Source of the DNA: Bacillota bacterium | GTDB lineage: Bacteria > Bacillota_H > UBA994 > UBA5500 | Direction of reading: 5' to 3' | NCBI GenBank assembly: GCA_012727835.1 | Contig: JAAYGE010000116.1 | Location: forward strand, 1 to 16,621 | DNA length: 16,621 bases | Shown: in pieces, positions 6,551 through 14,398 of the stretch | Layout: each line of letters starts with the position of its first letter | Numbering within the stretch: position 1 is the stretch's first letter | Notes under the pieces: model-generated | The model's database searches: none | What the model was told of the DNA's origin: nothing | What the model saw: the letters and a program-made list of their open reading frames with translations, nothing else | Program-made: the position numbers and the translations under genes

Positions 6551-7690
6551 CTACTGAAGATTGGTGACACGATCAACTACGCTAACGATGTCGGTGATCC
6601 GCACCCCGAAATTCTCGTCAATGACTACCACTTCACCCTTGGCAATCAGCTTGCCATTAACATAAATATCCACCGGCTCCCCGGCCACCCGATCCAGCTC
6701 AAAGATAGAACCGGGAACTAGGCTTAATACTTCTTTAACTGTTTTTTCAGTTCGCCCCAGTTCAACGGTCAATTGTAAAGGCACATCCAGCAAGAGCTGT
6801 AAATTTCCCGGGCTGTCCTGGGGGGTAGCCGCCTGGGTGTCGAAAGACTGAAATTCAACCGTTTTTACTGCTACCGGTTGACTGACCACCGTTTGCGCGC
6901 TACCACCGACTTTGGCAGTAGCCGTTGGGGCCTTCGGCGCCGATGGCGCAGGTGTCGATGGTGCAACTGGAATAGCTGTTTCTGGGCCGCTGGACGGCGG
7001 GGGGGTGGCCACCTCTTCGGCCCCGACCGTCAATAGGTCTAACATTTCTCTAGCAAAATCAACCTGCAACAACAGCATGATTTCCGAATCGATGAGGTCT
7101 TCCACCGTCATGCTAAAGGCAATCTGTACTAAGAACTCGCCGTTATCCAACCGGCTATCCAGAGGCGCTTGGCCTAAATCAATAACCCGCGCCGTGGGAG
7201 GGGAAATAACGAAAGTACGATTAAACATACTGGAGAGGGAAGTGGCAGCCGACCCCATCATCTGGTTCATAGCCTCGGATAAAGCACTGAGCACAAAATC
7301 GTCAATGGCCGTCTGGGGATTAAGCCCATCCCGCCCCATCATTAGATCGGCAATCACCGCGCCATCGCTGGTGCGCATTACCAGCAGGTTGCGCCCCTGC
7401 AGCCCTTCCGTATAGCCCACTTCCACTACGATAAAAGGCATCGGACTGGCCTCACGGATCTGTCGGGGCGTAGTAACGGACACTCGGGGAATGGTTATCT
7501 GCACCCGCCGATTGAGTAACGTGGACATGGTGGTGGCGGCAGTGCCCATAGCTATGTTGCCGATTTCGCCTAGAGTATCCCTCTCTGTCACTGTGAGAGT
7601 GGGCGGTTCCTTCTCCGGCTCGCTGCTTTCCTCCAGCGAAACATTTAATAGGGCATCAATTTCTTCCTGTGTCAACATATTACTCTCCAT
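6551..7690 (-). CDS. fliY: FliY, motor switch protein with CheC-like CheY-P phosphatase and FliN domains
   Basis: FliY is the Gram-positive switch protein that combines CheY-P dephosphorylation with a C-ring FliN domain. With the ATG at 7690 (GGAGGTG six bases upstream) it has 379 residues and overlaps the end of fliM by 11 nt; an ATG four codons on (7678) is an alternative. The N-terminus has the CheY-P-binding motif LTQEEIDALL. Two CheC-type active sites are intact: D38-x3-E42-x2-N45 then a Pro after 22 residues, and the SALSEAMN helix (S-x3-E-x2-N) with the same spacing to Pro. A Pro/Ala/Thr-rich linker (about 213-270) follows. The C-terminal FliN/SpoA domain (about 290-379) contains 'LDVPLQLTVELGRTEKTVKEVL' (in part) and 'VNGKLIAKGEVVVIDENFGVRI'. 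Its place next to fliM and cheY fits a signal-terminating role. Confidence 0.96.
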   Translation of the reverse strand: MESNMLTQEEIDALLNVSLEESSEPEKEPPTLTVTERDTLGEIGNIAMGTAATTMSTLLNRRVQITIPRVSVTTPRQIREASPMPFIVVEVGYTEGLQGRNLLVMRTSDGAVIADLMMGRDGLNPQTAIDDFVLSALSEAMNQMMGSAATSLSSMFNRTFVISPPTARVIDLGQAPLDSRLDNGEFLVQIAFSMTVEDLIDSEIMLLLQVDFAREMLDLLTVGAEEVATPPPSSGPETAIPVAPSTPAPSAPKAPTATAKVGGSAQTVVSQPVAVKTVEFQSFDTQAATPQDSPGNLQLLLDVPLQLTVELGRTEKTVKEVLSLVPGSIFELDRVAGEPVDIYVNGKLIAKGEVVVIDENFGVRITDIVSVVDRVTNLQ

Positions 7691-8675
7691 CTTCTTCACC
7701 TCCGGGCAGCACCTTTTCTACTCGCACTGCCAAATGATTACCTACCTTGCCTATAGAACCTAAAAACTTGGTTCGGGTACCGACTTTCACCTTCACCATA
7801 CTATTGGTGCGGGTATCTAAAGGTATACAATCACCGACTTGCAGGTTAAGCAAGTCATTAAATGAAACCATTGCCTCACCTAAATGCACTCGCAACGGAA
7901 CTGCCAGGCGATCAACCGAACGACGCACACGTTCGGCAAGGGTGGGATCGGGAGTTCGGGTTTGACCCGCATACCAAGAACGGGTTGTCAGCTTATCCAT
8001 TACCTTTTCTAACACCATGTGAGGCAAGCAAATGTTAAGCATCGCTTCCGTATTAGCGATTTTGGCGGAGAAGTTAATTAAAGCCACCGTCTCATTCTGA
8101 CTTACTATTTGTGCAAAAAGAGGATTAGTCTCCAGTGAATCATGTATAAAGTTAACATCGGCAACCGTTTCCCAAGCATCTTGATAAAGATTGGCCATAT
8201 GGGTCATCAACTGGGTAACCAAGCCCTGCTCTATATCGGTTAAAGAGCGGCCTTCCTCTATTGATGTTCCGGCCCCACCTAACATACGGTCCAGCATGGT
8301 GAAAATCAGGTCCAGGTTGCATTCCAGCAACCCCCGTCCCTCCCATTCCGGAATTTCAAAAATAGCTAACATGGTCAACAAGGGTAAGGAACGGGTGAAC
8401 TCATAATAGGTCAGTTGCTCCACCGACATGACCTTTATTTCCACCAGGGTGCGCAGGGTGGTTGCCAAATAGGTACTTAGACTGCGCGCAAAATTCTCAT
8501 GCAGCATTTGCAAAGTGCGCAATTGCTCTTTGGTGAATTTCTCCGGCCGCCTGAAATCGTAGAGTTTAACCCGCTGATTCTCACTTTCAGATTCAATTTG
8601 GTCCGGATCTAGTTCACCGGCATCTAGAGCAGCTAAAAGAGCATCTATTTCACTTTGGGACAGTACCTCTCCCAA
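7680..8675 (-). CDS. fliM: FliM, flagellar motor switch protein
   Basis: FliM builds the C-ring with FliG and FliN/FliY and receives CheY-P at its N-terminus. TTG at 8675 is chosen over the GTG three codons upstream (8684): GAGGTG ends six bases before the TTG, and the resulting N-terminus MGEVLSQSEIDALLAAL matches the usual family start. This gives 331 residues. Visible parts are the N-terminal CheY-P-binding peptide (LSQSEIDALL), the middle domain with 'LRTLQMLHENFARSLSTYL' and the GGAG loop ('LDRMLGGAGTSIEEGRSLTDIE', about 128-149, quoted as a landmark), and the C-terminal SpoA domain (about 245-325). It starts 38 nt after fliL. Confidence 0.96.
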   Translation of the reverse strand: MGEVLSQSEIDALLAALDAGELDPDQIESESENQRVKLYDFRRPEKFTKEQLRTLQMLHENFARSLSTYLATTLRTLVEIKVMSVEQLTYYEFTRSLPLLTMLAIFEIPEWEGRGLLECNLDLIFTMLDRMLGGAGTSIEEGRSLTDIEQGLVTQLMTHMANLYQDAWETVADVNFIHDSLETNPLFAQIVSQNETVALINFSAKIANTEAMLNICLPHMVLEKVMDKLTTRSWYAGQTRTPDPTLAERVRRSVDRLAVPLRVHLGEAMVSFNDLLNLQVGDCIPLDTRTNSMVKVKVGTRTKFLGSIGKVGNHLAVRVEKVLPGGEEDGE

Positions 8676-8681
8676 TTGACG

Positions 8682-8687
8682 CACCTC
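8682..8687 (-). promoter_or_regulatory. Ribosome binding site deciding the TTG start of fliM
   Basis: GAGGTG, with six bases to the TTG at 8675. The alternative GTG start at 8684 lies inside this element, which argues against that GTG being the initiation codon. Confidence 0.7.
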
Positions 8688-8713
8688 GCTTTCTTGTCAA
8701 CATCGACTAGTCA

Positions 8714-9112
8714 CTAGTCAATCACGATCTGTTTAAAATACAGGTTGCGTAAATTATCGTGGCCCACGATTTCCCGTAGGGCAGCGAGCAAATCTTGTCG
8801 TAACCGGTCTTGACCGTCAGCCCCGCTCAGCTCTTCCCGCGTGTTGCTGCGCAAGATGCGGTAAACCGCATCATTCACAGCCATCTCCTGTCTCTCCAGT
8901 TCGCTAATATAGCGCTTATCGGCCAACTCTACATTGATTTCTACTCGAATATGGCCTCGATCGGCCAAATCGGTAACAAAAACCTCCGGGATCAGACAGG
9001 CTATCGGCTCTTGGATTCCGGGCGCCAGCACTAAAAAGTAAATGGCAGCCCCGCCGGCTAGTACAATCACCAGCAGCAAAGCCAATAAAACTGTTAACAC
9101 ACGGTTGCCCAT
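8714..9112 (-). CDS. fliL: FliL, stator-associated basal body protein
   Basis: FliL is a single-pass membrane protein whose periplasm/exterior-facing domain surrounds MotB and supports stator function. The ATG at 9112 is chosen because AGGAGG lies six bases upstream (9124..9119), giving 132 residues beginning MGNRVLTVLL. One membrane segment (about residues 5-29) is followed by the FliL domain with 'EVFVTDLADRGHIRVEINVEL' (in part), 'DAVYRILRSNT' and the terminal 'LRNLYFKQIVID', typical of the family (a final '..V.F..FVIQ'-like strand). It sits 10 nt after motB, consistent with shared function. Confidence 0.93.
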   Translation of the reverse strand: MGNRVLTVLLALLLVIVLAGGAAIYFLVLAPGIQEPIACLIPEVFVTDLADRGHIRVEINVELADKRYISELERQEMAVNDAVYRILRSNTREELSGADGQDRLRQDLLAALREIVGHDNLRNLYFKQIVID

Positions 9113-9122
9113 ACTAAACCTC

Positions 9123-9839
9123 CTAGCGGGGCTCAAGCGCACCCACTGTTGATTTTTTGATTACAATCTCAACGCGCCGATTCTGGGCCCTATTAGCTTC
9201 CGAATCGTTAGGTTTTATCGGGCGGTATTCGCTATAGCCAACGGCGGACAACCGCTCGGGGCGAATATTGTGCTTGTGAACAAAATACTCCACCACCCGA
9301 TTAGCCCTGGCCGTTGATAACCACCAGTTGGAAGGAAACTCCTGGGTATGAATCGGCAGGTTGTCCGTATGCCCCTCCACGGCCACTTGATTCGGCACCT
9401 GATGTAGCACTTCTGCCACCTTATCAAGGATGCTAAGGGCTTCGGCCCTTAAGTCGGCTTTTGCTCGGTCAAAAAGGACCGTATCTAAGAAACGAACTAC
9501 TAACCCACGCTCATCGTGAATTACCGCCACCGCATCCTTTAAGCCGGCGGCTTCCAGGTAGGCATCTATCTGCAGGTAGGCATCCTGCATCATCATCTCT
9601 TCCACGCTATAATCGTCCAGGTTGTCGATTGGCCCTAAGGAAGATCCACCATCAAGAACCCCTCTTAATGCGTCTTGTAACGACAACGCCACCTGCTTAA
9701 ACTTCATCGCGTCTATGGTGGAGAAGGCAAATAGCAGTACGAAAAAGCATAGTAGAAGGGTGACCAAGTCGCCATAGGTAGTCAGCCAGCTGCCCGAATC
9801 GGGTGCTACTGGTGCGCTACGCCGTCGCCGTCTACTCAT
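9123..9839 (-). CDS. motB: MotB, stator peptidoglycan-anchoring subunit
   Basis: MotB anchors the ion-driven stator to the cell wall and carries the ion-binding aspartate. The ATG at 9839 overlaps the end of motA by eight bases (ATGAGTAG) and gives 238 residues; a GTG at 9863 is possible but lacks a ribosome binding site. Visible features are a basic start, one membrane segment (about 19-42) with the essential Asp at residue 24 in TYGDLVTLLLCFF, a plug/linker (about 45-95), and an OmpA-like peptidoglycan-binding domain with 'VEGHTDNLPI', 'STARANRVVEYF', 'VGYSEYRPI' and 'NRRVEIVI'. Whether the stator uses protons or sodium cannot be told from the sequence alone. Confidence 0.96.
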   Translation of the reverse strand: MSRRRRRSAPVAPDSGSWLTTYGDLVTLLLCFFVLLFAFSTIDAMKFKQVALSLQDALRGVLDGGSSLGPIDNLDDYSVEEMMMQDAYLQIDAYLEAAGLKDAVAVIHDERGLVVRFLDTVLFDRAKADLRAEALSILDKVAEVLHQVPNQVAVEGHTDNLPIHTQEFPSNWWLSTARANRVVEYFVHKHNIRPERLSAVGYSEYRPIKPNDSEANRAQNRRVEIVIKKSTVGALEPR

Positions 9840-10629
9840 TGCCTTCCACCGTGAAAACCTCACCAGCGTGAGATGGAGCCACCGATTTGCGCGATGCGGC
9901 TAAGAATGCCTTCAGCTTTTCTTCCACGATGCGGGGGTTTTCTCCTGCCTGGATCGACAAAACACCTTCAATCATGACCTCTTTCAACAAGATTTCCGCC
10001 CTACTATTGCTACGCAATTTACTAGCGATAGGTAGACAAATCATATTTGAGATCAAGGAACCATAAAAGGTTGTTATTAAGGCCACCGCCATTCCAGGAC
10101 CAATGGAGGAAGGATCATCAATGTTACGCAACATCTGGATCAGACCGATCAGGGTTCCCAACATACCAAAACCGGGGGCTAAAGCTCCCATGGTATCAAA
10201 CACACTGGCGTTAGCATTATGCCGGTCTTCAATAAAGGTCAATTCGGTTTCTAAGATACTGCGTACCAACTCCGGATCAGTGCCGTCAACGATCAACTGA
10301 ATGCCCTTTTGCAGAAAGGGTTCGCCCATTGTTTCAATGTCATCTTCCAATGCCAGCAAACCTTCCCGTCGGGCCTTTTCCGCATAACCGACCAGCACCT
10401 CAATAATCCTTCCCGGATCCCAGGTCCGTTGGGACTTCAACGTACCCAATACCTTGGGGATATTCTTCAAGGTACTCCAGGGGTAGGAGGCGATGGTGGC
10501 GCCGATGGTGCCGCCAACGGTAATGAGAATGGAATCAAAATCCCAGAAGCTGAGGACGTCGCCTCCAGAAAAGATCGCATAGAAAACTAGGAAAAAACCA
10601 ATCAGTATACCAACTAGGCTAGAGTCCAT
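9832..10629 (-). CDS. motA: MotA, stator ion-channel subunit
   Basis: MotA surrounds the MotB dimer and turns against FliG. The ATG at 10629 is chosen because it has a GGGAGGA about eight bases upstream and starts the real N-terminus MDSSLVGILIGFFLVFYAIF; the open frame upstream is basic and out of character. This gives 265 residues and an 11-nt overlap with flbD. Four hydrophobic segments are visible (about 4-20, 33-48, 145-170, 182-200). The conserved motifs are 'DTMGALAPGFGMLGTLIGLI' and 'GPGMAVALITTFYGSLISNM', the latter two lining the channel. A charged cytosolic loop (about 70-125) would contact FliG. Confidence 0.96.
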   Translation of the reverse strand: MDSSLVGILIGFFLVFYAIFSGGDVLSFWDFDSILITVGGTIGATIASYPWSTLKNIPKVLGTLKSQRTWDPGRIIEVLVGYAEKARREGLLALEDDIETMGEPFLQKGIQLIVDGTDPELVRSILETELTFIEDRHNANASVFDTMGALAPGFGMLGTLIGLIQMLRNIDDPSSIGPGMAVALITTFYGSLISNMICLPIASKLRSNSRAEILLKEVMIEGVLSIQAGENPRIVEEKLKAFLAASRKSVAPSHAGEVFTVEGNE

Positions 10630-10831
10630 CTGGTGCTTCCTCCCTTGCCTTGAGTAACGCCCGATTGCGATACTCCCATACGGCCTCCACCACCTGCTCG
10701 GCCGTCTCCTTAACCACGTACTTATGCCCATTGGTTAGGGTAATAATCACATCAGGCGTGGCTTCCACCGTCTCGATAAGCTCAGCGTTTAGCCAGAACT
10801 TGCTGCCGTTAAAGCGCGTGAGCTGGATCAT
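10619..10831 (-). CDS. flbD: FlbD/SwrD family small flagellar protein
   Basis: This 70-residue protein of the FlbD family is called SwrD in Bacillus subtilis, where it is known to raise flagellar torque through the stators. The family match is clear over 'IQLTRFNGSKFWLNAELIE' and 'VIITLTNGHKYVVKET'. It is soluble, with no membrane segment. The ATG at 10831 has an AGGAGG six bases upstream. The gene lies between flgE and motA, and its last 11 nt overlap motA, so coupling to the stator genes fits a stator-related role. Confidence 0.93.
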   Translation of the reverse strand: MIQLTRFNGSKFWLNAELIETVEATPDVIITLTNGHKYVVKETAEQVVEAVWEYRNRALLKAREEAPDGL

Positions 10832-10862
10832 TAGCCCCCTCCTCCCCGCTAACTTTTAGTGC

Positions 10863-10889
10863 GGTGGGGGAGCTGGGCAGCTCCCCACC
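10863..10889 (-). promoter_or_regulatory. Stem-loop between flgE and flbD
   Basis: The 72-nt spacer holds an inverted repeat: GGTGGGGGAGCT and AGCTCCCCACC (plus-strand order) around a four-base loop, eleven pairs with one extra G/C. On the transcribed strand it is followed by GCACTAAAAG, not a T-run, so it is not a standard intrinsic terminator. It may stabilise or process the mRNA 3' of flgE. Confidence 0.7.
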
Positions 10890-10903
10890 TTAATTAAAAC
10901 CAA

Positions 10904-12127
10904 TTATCGTTTCAGGTTTACAACCTCCTGCAACACCTCGTCAGAAGTGGTAATAATGCGCGAGTTGGCCTGTAAACCCCGCTGGGTGACAATCATCTCC
11001 GTAAACTCCAGGGACAGGTCCACATTGGACATTTCCAACGAGCTGGAGGCAATGGACCCAAATCCAGCGGTGCCGGCTTGTCCAATCTGCTTAAGCCCCG
11101 AGTTGATGGATTCTACAAAGGCGGTATTGCCCACCTTCATCAAGCCAGCCGGGTTGGCGAAACGGGCCAAAGCAATCTGCCCCACATTGCGAATCAGGCC
11201 GTTGGAGAACTCGCCCACAATATTGCCAGCTCCGTCAATGGAGTAGCTCTGTAGAGAACCCTGAGGAGCGCCATCTCGATACGCGATAGCAATAGAAGTC
11301 TCACCAGCAGCTCCCGTCACAGCGCTAAAATCAAGAGTTATTTCTATAGGATCAGCCCCTGTACCCGTCATCCCAATGGTGATAGTAGGCATTGTTGTAG
11401 GACTTGAAAGCACTCCTTTACTATCAAAAACAAGTACCCCAGATCCTCCCGATACTCCTGAGCTACCCGCTGGCGGGGAGATCTGCCAACTCCACGAGTT
11501 GGGTGCATCCTTCCTTGTAATCGTAATCACAACCGTGTGCATACGGCCCAGAGAATCATAAACTTCAAAAGGAGCTGAAATCTCTGCCCCAGGTTCTGTC
11601 TCCACATTGAGGTTATTAGCGAACTCAACGTAAGTAGTAGCGACCGGATTGAAGGGTGTTCCCGTAGAAACCCGGATGTCAGTTAGCTTACCATCTACCC
11701 CCGATGCCAAGTCTAGCCCCTGCACGCGGTAGCCGGTGCCGGGCACCACCAGGTAGCCTTCTTCATCCAGGTCGAAGTTGCCGGCCCGGGTGTACATCAA
11801 GGTGTTGCCGTCCCGTATGATGAAGAACCCGCTACCCTCGATGGCCAGGTCGGTTGCCTTGCCTGTATACTGAATGCTACCGTCTCCGTGGTCGGTATCG
11901 ATACTGGCTAAAGTCATACCTAAACCAACCTGAATCGGGTTGGAGCCGCCGCGACCGCTTTGGGCGCTGGTGGCTGCACGCAGAGTCTGGCTGAACAGGT
12001 CTTTAAAGGTAACTCGGCTGGATTTAAAGCCGATGGTGTTGACGTTAGCAATGTTATTGCCGATAACGTCTAAGCGGGTCTGATGGTTACGCAGGCCGGA
12101 AACGCCGGCATACATGGATCGTAACAC
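10904..12127 (-). CDS. flgE: FlgE, flagellar hook protein
   Basis: FlgE polymerises into the hook joining rod and filament. The protein has 407 residues. The N-terminal rod/hook domain MLRSMYAGVSGLRNHQTRLD followed by VIGNNIANVNTIGFKSSRVTF is characteristic. 'GSGFFIIRDG' (about 101-110) and the flagellar basal-body C-terminal helix 'EMIVTQRGLQANSRIITTSD' (about 376-395) confirm the family. The length and central insert favour FlgE over FlgG, as does its place after flgD. The GTG at 12127 is used, with GGAGGT nine bases upstream. The centre (about 160-280) is the variable outer domain and uses noticeably less GC than the rest of the gene. Confidence 0.94.
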   Translation of the reverse strand: MLRSMYAGVSGLRNHQTRLDVIGNNIANVNTIGFKSSRVTFKDLFSQTLRAATSAQSGRGGSNPIQVGLGMTLASIDTDHGDGSIQYTGKATDLAIEGSGFFIIRDGNTLMYTRAGNFDLDEEGYLVVPGTGYRVQGLDLASGVDGKLTDIRVSTGTPFNPVATTYVEFANNLNVETEPGAEISAPFEVYDSLGRMHTVVITITRKDAPNSWSWQISPPAGSSGVSGGSGVLVFDSKGVLSSPTTMPTITIGMTGTGADPIEITLDFSAVTGAAGETSIAIAYRDGAPQGSLQSYSIDGAGNIVGEFSNGLIRNVGQIALARFANPAGLMKVGNTAFVESINSGLKQIGQAGTAGFGSIASSSLEMSNVDLSLEFTEMIVTQRGLQANSRIITTSDEVLQEVVNLKR

Positions 12128-12155
12128 GAGATATTGACCTCCTTTTTTCTTGATG

Positions 12156-12181
12156 GCTAGACCGCTGTCGTTTGGTCTAGC
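12156..12181 (-). promoter_or_regulatory. Perfect stem-loop just upstream of flgE
   Basis: GCTAGACC and GGTCTAGC form an eight-base perfect inverted repeat around a ten-base loop, about 30 nt before the flgE start. On the transcribed strand it is followed by CATCAAGAAAAAAGG, so it lacks a terminator's U tract. It could shield or present the flgE ribosome binding region, or stabilise a processed mRNA end. Confidence 0.7.
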
Positions 12182-12182
12182 G

Positions 12183-12209
12183 AGGGCTTCCTCTCAGAGG
12201 TCCAGCCCT
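12183..12209 (-). promoter_or_regulatory. Nested stem-loop at the end of the TIGR02530-type gene
   Basis: AGGGCT...AGCCCT encloses CCTC-TCA-GAGG, giving a ten-pair interrupted stem that overlaps the stop codon of the upstream gene and directly precedes the next stem-loop. No T-run follows on the transcribed strand. Confidence 0.65.
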
Positions 12210-12603
12210 AGTTCAAAATAACTGCGCTATCAATATTGGTGAATACGTTTTCGCGCATATGCTCCTCGTCCACCGCCGTAATTACGGTACGGTTAGGAAT
12301 ATTGACCACGAAGGCCGTTCGGTTCAGCAGAATCAAAGAATCCCGGGCCCCTTTGTTGGCCGCACTGACCACCGCCTGCTGCAACCGGTTTACATCGGCC
12401 GGGGTCAGCTGAATCTGCCGCTGCTGGATGCGCTCCATGGCGTGTTTAGAAAAGCGCAACGTTTGTTGCTCGGCCAGAGCCGCGTCCAACACGCTCTGAA
12501 AACCCTGGGCTGCAGTAGCCTTACCCGTTGACCGTTTAACGGGCGCCGGCGCACCTATAGGCCGCGGCGTAGGATAAATTCGGTTAGATAGTCTGGGGTC
12601 CAT
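12208..12603 (-). CDS. Small conserved flagellar operon protein (TIGR02530 type)
   Basis: The protein has 131 residues. It is of a small family found in flagellar operons next to flgD and flgE in Gram-positive and some other bacteria; its biochemical role is not established. The recognised part is 'FSKHAMERIQQRQIQLTPAD' onward to 'RTAFVVNIPNRTVITAVD' and the ending 'ENVFTNIDSAVIL', the usual family pattern. The N-terminal 40 residues are basic and proline-rich. It is soluble. The ATG at 12603 has AGGAGG six bases upstream and overlaps the flgD end by 20 nt. A hook-assembly role is inferred from context only. Confidence 0.85.
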   Translation of the reverse strand: MDPRLSNRIYPTPRPIGAPAPVKRSTGKATAAQGFQSVLDAALAEQQTLRFSKHAMERIQQRQIQLTPADVNRLQQAVVSAANKGARDSLILLNRTAFVVNIPNRTVITAVDEEHMRENVFTNIDSAVILN

Positions 12604-13018
12604 TCTGCTCCTCCTCTACCAGCGGTTGCACCGCATTCACCCATTCCACCGGGTAGAGTTGATCGTTAACAGCCACCTGCACTTTACCATTCAAGGTTAC
12701 TACCCTTTCCACAATCCCGGCTGTTGGCTCCTGGCCGTTATCAGGTAAGATCAACACCTCTTGTCCCAGCATGGCCATGGCGCTCAAGCGCCACATCTGG
12801 TTATTGAGATTCTGCATCTGCTCCAGCGTTGAGAATTGGGCCATCTGGGCCACAAATTCCCGGTCATCCATGGGTGACAACGGATCTTGATGCCGCAGTT
12901 GGGTGACTAGAAGTCGAAAGAAGGCATCTTTGCCGAGCATGTCGTTGGCCTTATTCTGGGTAGCTGAACTTACCCCACCGGTTACCCTATTGCTGCTGGT
13001 TGCCGCTATTTGAGTCAC
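12584..13018 (-). CDS. flgD: FlgD, hook cap (hook assembly scaffold) protein
   Basis: FlgD caps the growing hook and is replaced when the hook is complete. The protein has 144 residues, the short Gram-positive form without the extra C-terminal domain of enteric FlgD. The family core 'LGKDAFFRLLVTQLRHQDPL' followed by SPMDDREFVAQMAQFSTLEQM (about 29-69) is clear; a short beta-rich tail (about 85-130) follows. The start is GTG at 13018, with GGAGG seven bases upstream. It follows fliK by 17 nt. Confidence 0.94.
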   Translation of the reverse strand: MTQIAATSSNRVTGGVSSATQNKANDMLGKDAFFRLLVTQLRHQDPLSPMDDREFVAQMAQFSTLEQMQNLNNQMWRLSAMAMLGQEVLILPDNGQEPTAGIVERVVTLNGKVQVAVNDQLYPVEWVNAVQPLVEEEQNGPQTI

Positions 13019-13035
13019 TCATTTCCCTCCTTTGC

Positions 13036-14367
13036 CTAAAGTCGATAATCCAGACGCTTAGCGAAGGTAATTACCTCCAATTCTTCCGCATCTTCGGTTT
13101 TCACTATTCCGATTCGTTGGGGGCGACGTTGCTGTTCCTCTTGGAAAGGCTGTTGCTCTCGCCCGAAGGACTGGCCAAATTGGGGGGCCGTTTCTGCTCC
13201 CAGAAAGACTTGGGTAAACCCTTGATTGACTAAGTTCTCCCTTAAGAGCGGTAACTCTAGGCGCAGAGCTTCAGTTGCTTCCGGCCGGAAGGTCTGTAAC
13301 TGGGCGGTAAGCACGTTGCCCTCCAGTTTGAGTTCCACCCGCACTTCGCCCAGACTTTCCGGGTACAACTGCAGGCGCATGCTTATGCTTTCCTGCGACT
13401 GAAGAAATCGCAGCTGGCGTACGCCCATGGCTATCCCCTGTTCCAGCTGGTGCAGAAGAGGCGTTCCCGGTCGGGCTGTATAGTTTAAAGCGCTGTTCTG
13501 CTCAACGACCGGCCCCTGCCCTTTATTAATGGCTAGGCCAGGCTGGACCGCCATTTGGCTATCCGCATCCCGCTCCTCCACCGCTGCTAGGGTTTCAGCC
13601 ATAATCTCAAGCTCTTCAGCTAGCAGGCCCTCCCTGGTAGCGGCAGCTTTCGCTGTAACGGTGGTCGCCTTTTCGCCCTGAGGGGAGCTAAACGCCTCTA
13701 ACGCCTCTTCGCTGGAGGTTAAAGCCGCCTCATCATTGGCCTCACCGCTTCCCCTTAATAGCCAATACCGCTCCAATTCCCCCCAACCCGTTGGTTGTAC
13801 CGGATTCATTGCCCCTTTAGAAATGGTAGTATTGGCCTCCAATTCCTGTAACACTTCCACCAGCCTTGTTAGGGGGGACGTCGCTGCCTTTGATTCCACC
13901 TTCACCTCTTCGACCAGCGGTTCTTTCACTAAGAGGCCGTGGGCTGCCTCCTGTTGTACGCCTTGTGGTTGAGGAGTCTCCATAACCTCCATGCCCACCA
14001 ATTCCAGTTGGGACTCAGGCATGGGATTCAGATGTGGGGCCTCGGGAACAGCCACCAAATCTTCCTCGGCGGCTAGCCCCTCACCCTGCTCCGGCTGCTC
14101 CAGTGGAGCCGGGACTAGCGTTAAGCCCTGAGATTGCGCCAGTAGAGCGGCCAGCGCTTCTAAACCTTTGCTAGCCATTTTCTCCGGATCTTCCTCCAAT
14201 TGGGGCTGGGGCACAAGATCTGGAGAAGAATCGCCGGCCAGCGCACTGATTTGCGTCAGCAATTGCTCAAAACCCACTGGAGATTTAGCTGAAGGAGCAT
14301 CGCTGCCCGCGGATTTCACTGCCTGCGTAGGGACCAGATCTAATAGGCCCCCTGACACTTGCATCAT
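13036..14367 (-). CDS. fliK: FliK, hook-length control protein
   Basis: FliK is exported as a molecular ruler and triggers the FlhB specificity switch. The protein has 443 residues, with a long acidic, glutamine/alanine/proline-rich N-terminal ruler part (about 1-290) of low complexity and a compact C-terminal domain. The latter has the FliK signature 'ISMRLQLYPESLGEVRVELK' followed by LEGNVLTAQLQTFRPEATEAL (about 333-375) and 'LRENLVNQGF'. The tail is glutamine-rich. The ATG at 14367 has GGAGGTG five bases upstream. The N-terminal part is poorly conserved in the family, so the call rests on the C-terminal domain and on position between the motE-like gene and flgD. Confidence 0.92.
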   Translation of the reverse strand: MMQVSGGLLDLVPTQAVKSAGSDAPSAKSPVGFEQLLTQISALAGDSSPDLVPQPQLEEDPEKMASKGLEALAALLAQSQGLTLVPAPLEQPEQGEGLAAEEDLVAVPEAPHLNPMPESQLELVGMEVMETPQPQGVQQEAAHGLLVKEPLVEEVKVESKAATSPLTRLVEVLQELEANTTISKGAMNPVQPTGWGELERYWLLRGSGEANDEAALTSSEEALEAFSSPQGEKATTVTAKAAATREGLLAEELEIMAETLAAVEERDADSQMAVQPGLAINKGQGPVVEQNSALNYTARPGTPLLHQLEQGIAMGVRQLRFLQSQESISMRLQLYPESLGEVRVELKLEGNVLTAQLQTFRPEATEALRLELPLLRENLVNQGFTQVFLGAETAPQFGQSFGREQQPFQEEQQRRPQRIGIVKTEDAEELEVITFAKRLDYRL

Positions 14368-14398
14368 CGTCTCACCTCCTTTCTAAAGATGCTTAGGT

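Noticed and set aside
8705..8719. Perfect palindrome GACTAGT-C-ACTAGTC over the fliL stop as an operator
   Set aside because: Only seven bases per arm with a one-base spacer, a single occurrence, and no promoter nearby; it may be chance.
9832..10731. A longer MotA starting at 10731
   Set aside because: The extra 34 residues are basic, lie over flbD in another frame, and the ATG at 10629 has a good ribosome binding site and the family's normal N-terminus.
10863..10889. Intrinsic terminator after flgE
   Set aside because: No run of T follows the stem on the transcribed strand, and flbD and motA continue in the same operon with tight spacing.
13736..14386. Plus-strand open frames opposite fliK and other genes
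   Set aside because: They are shadows of well-recognised minus-strand genes, without ribosome binding sites or recognisable domains.
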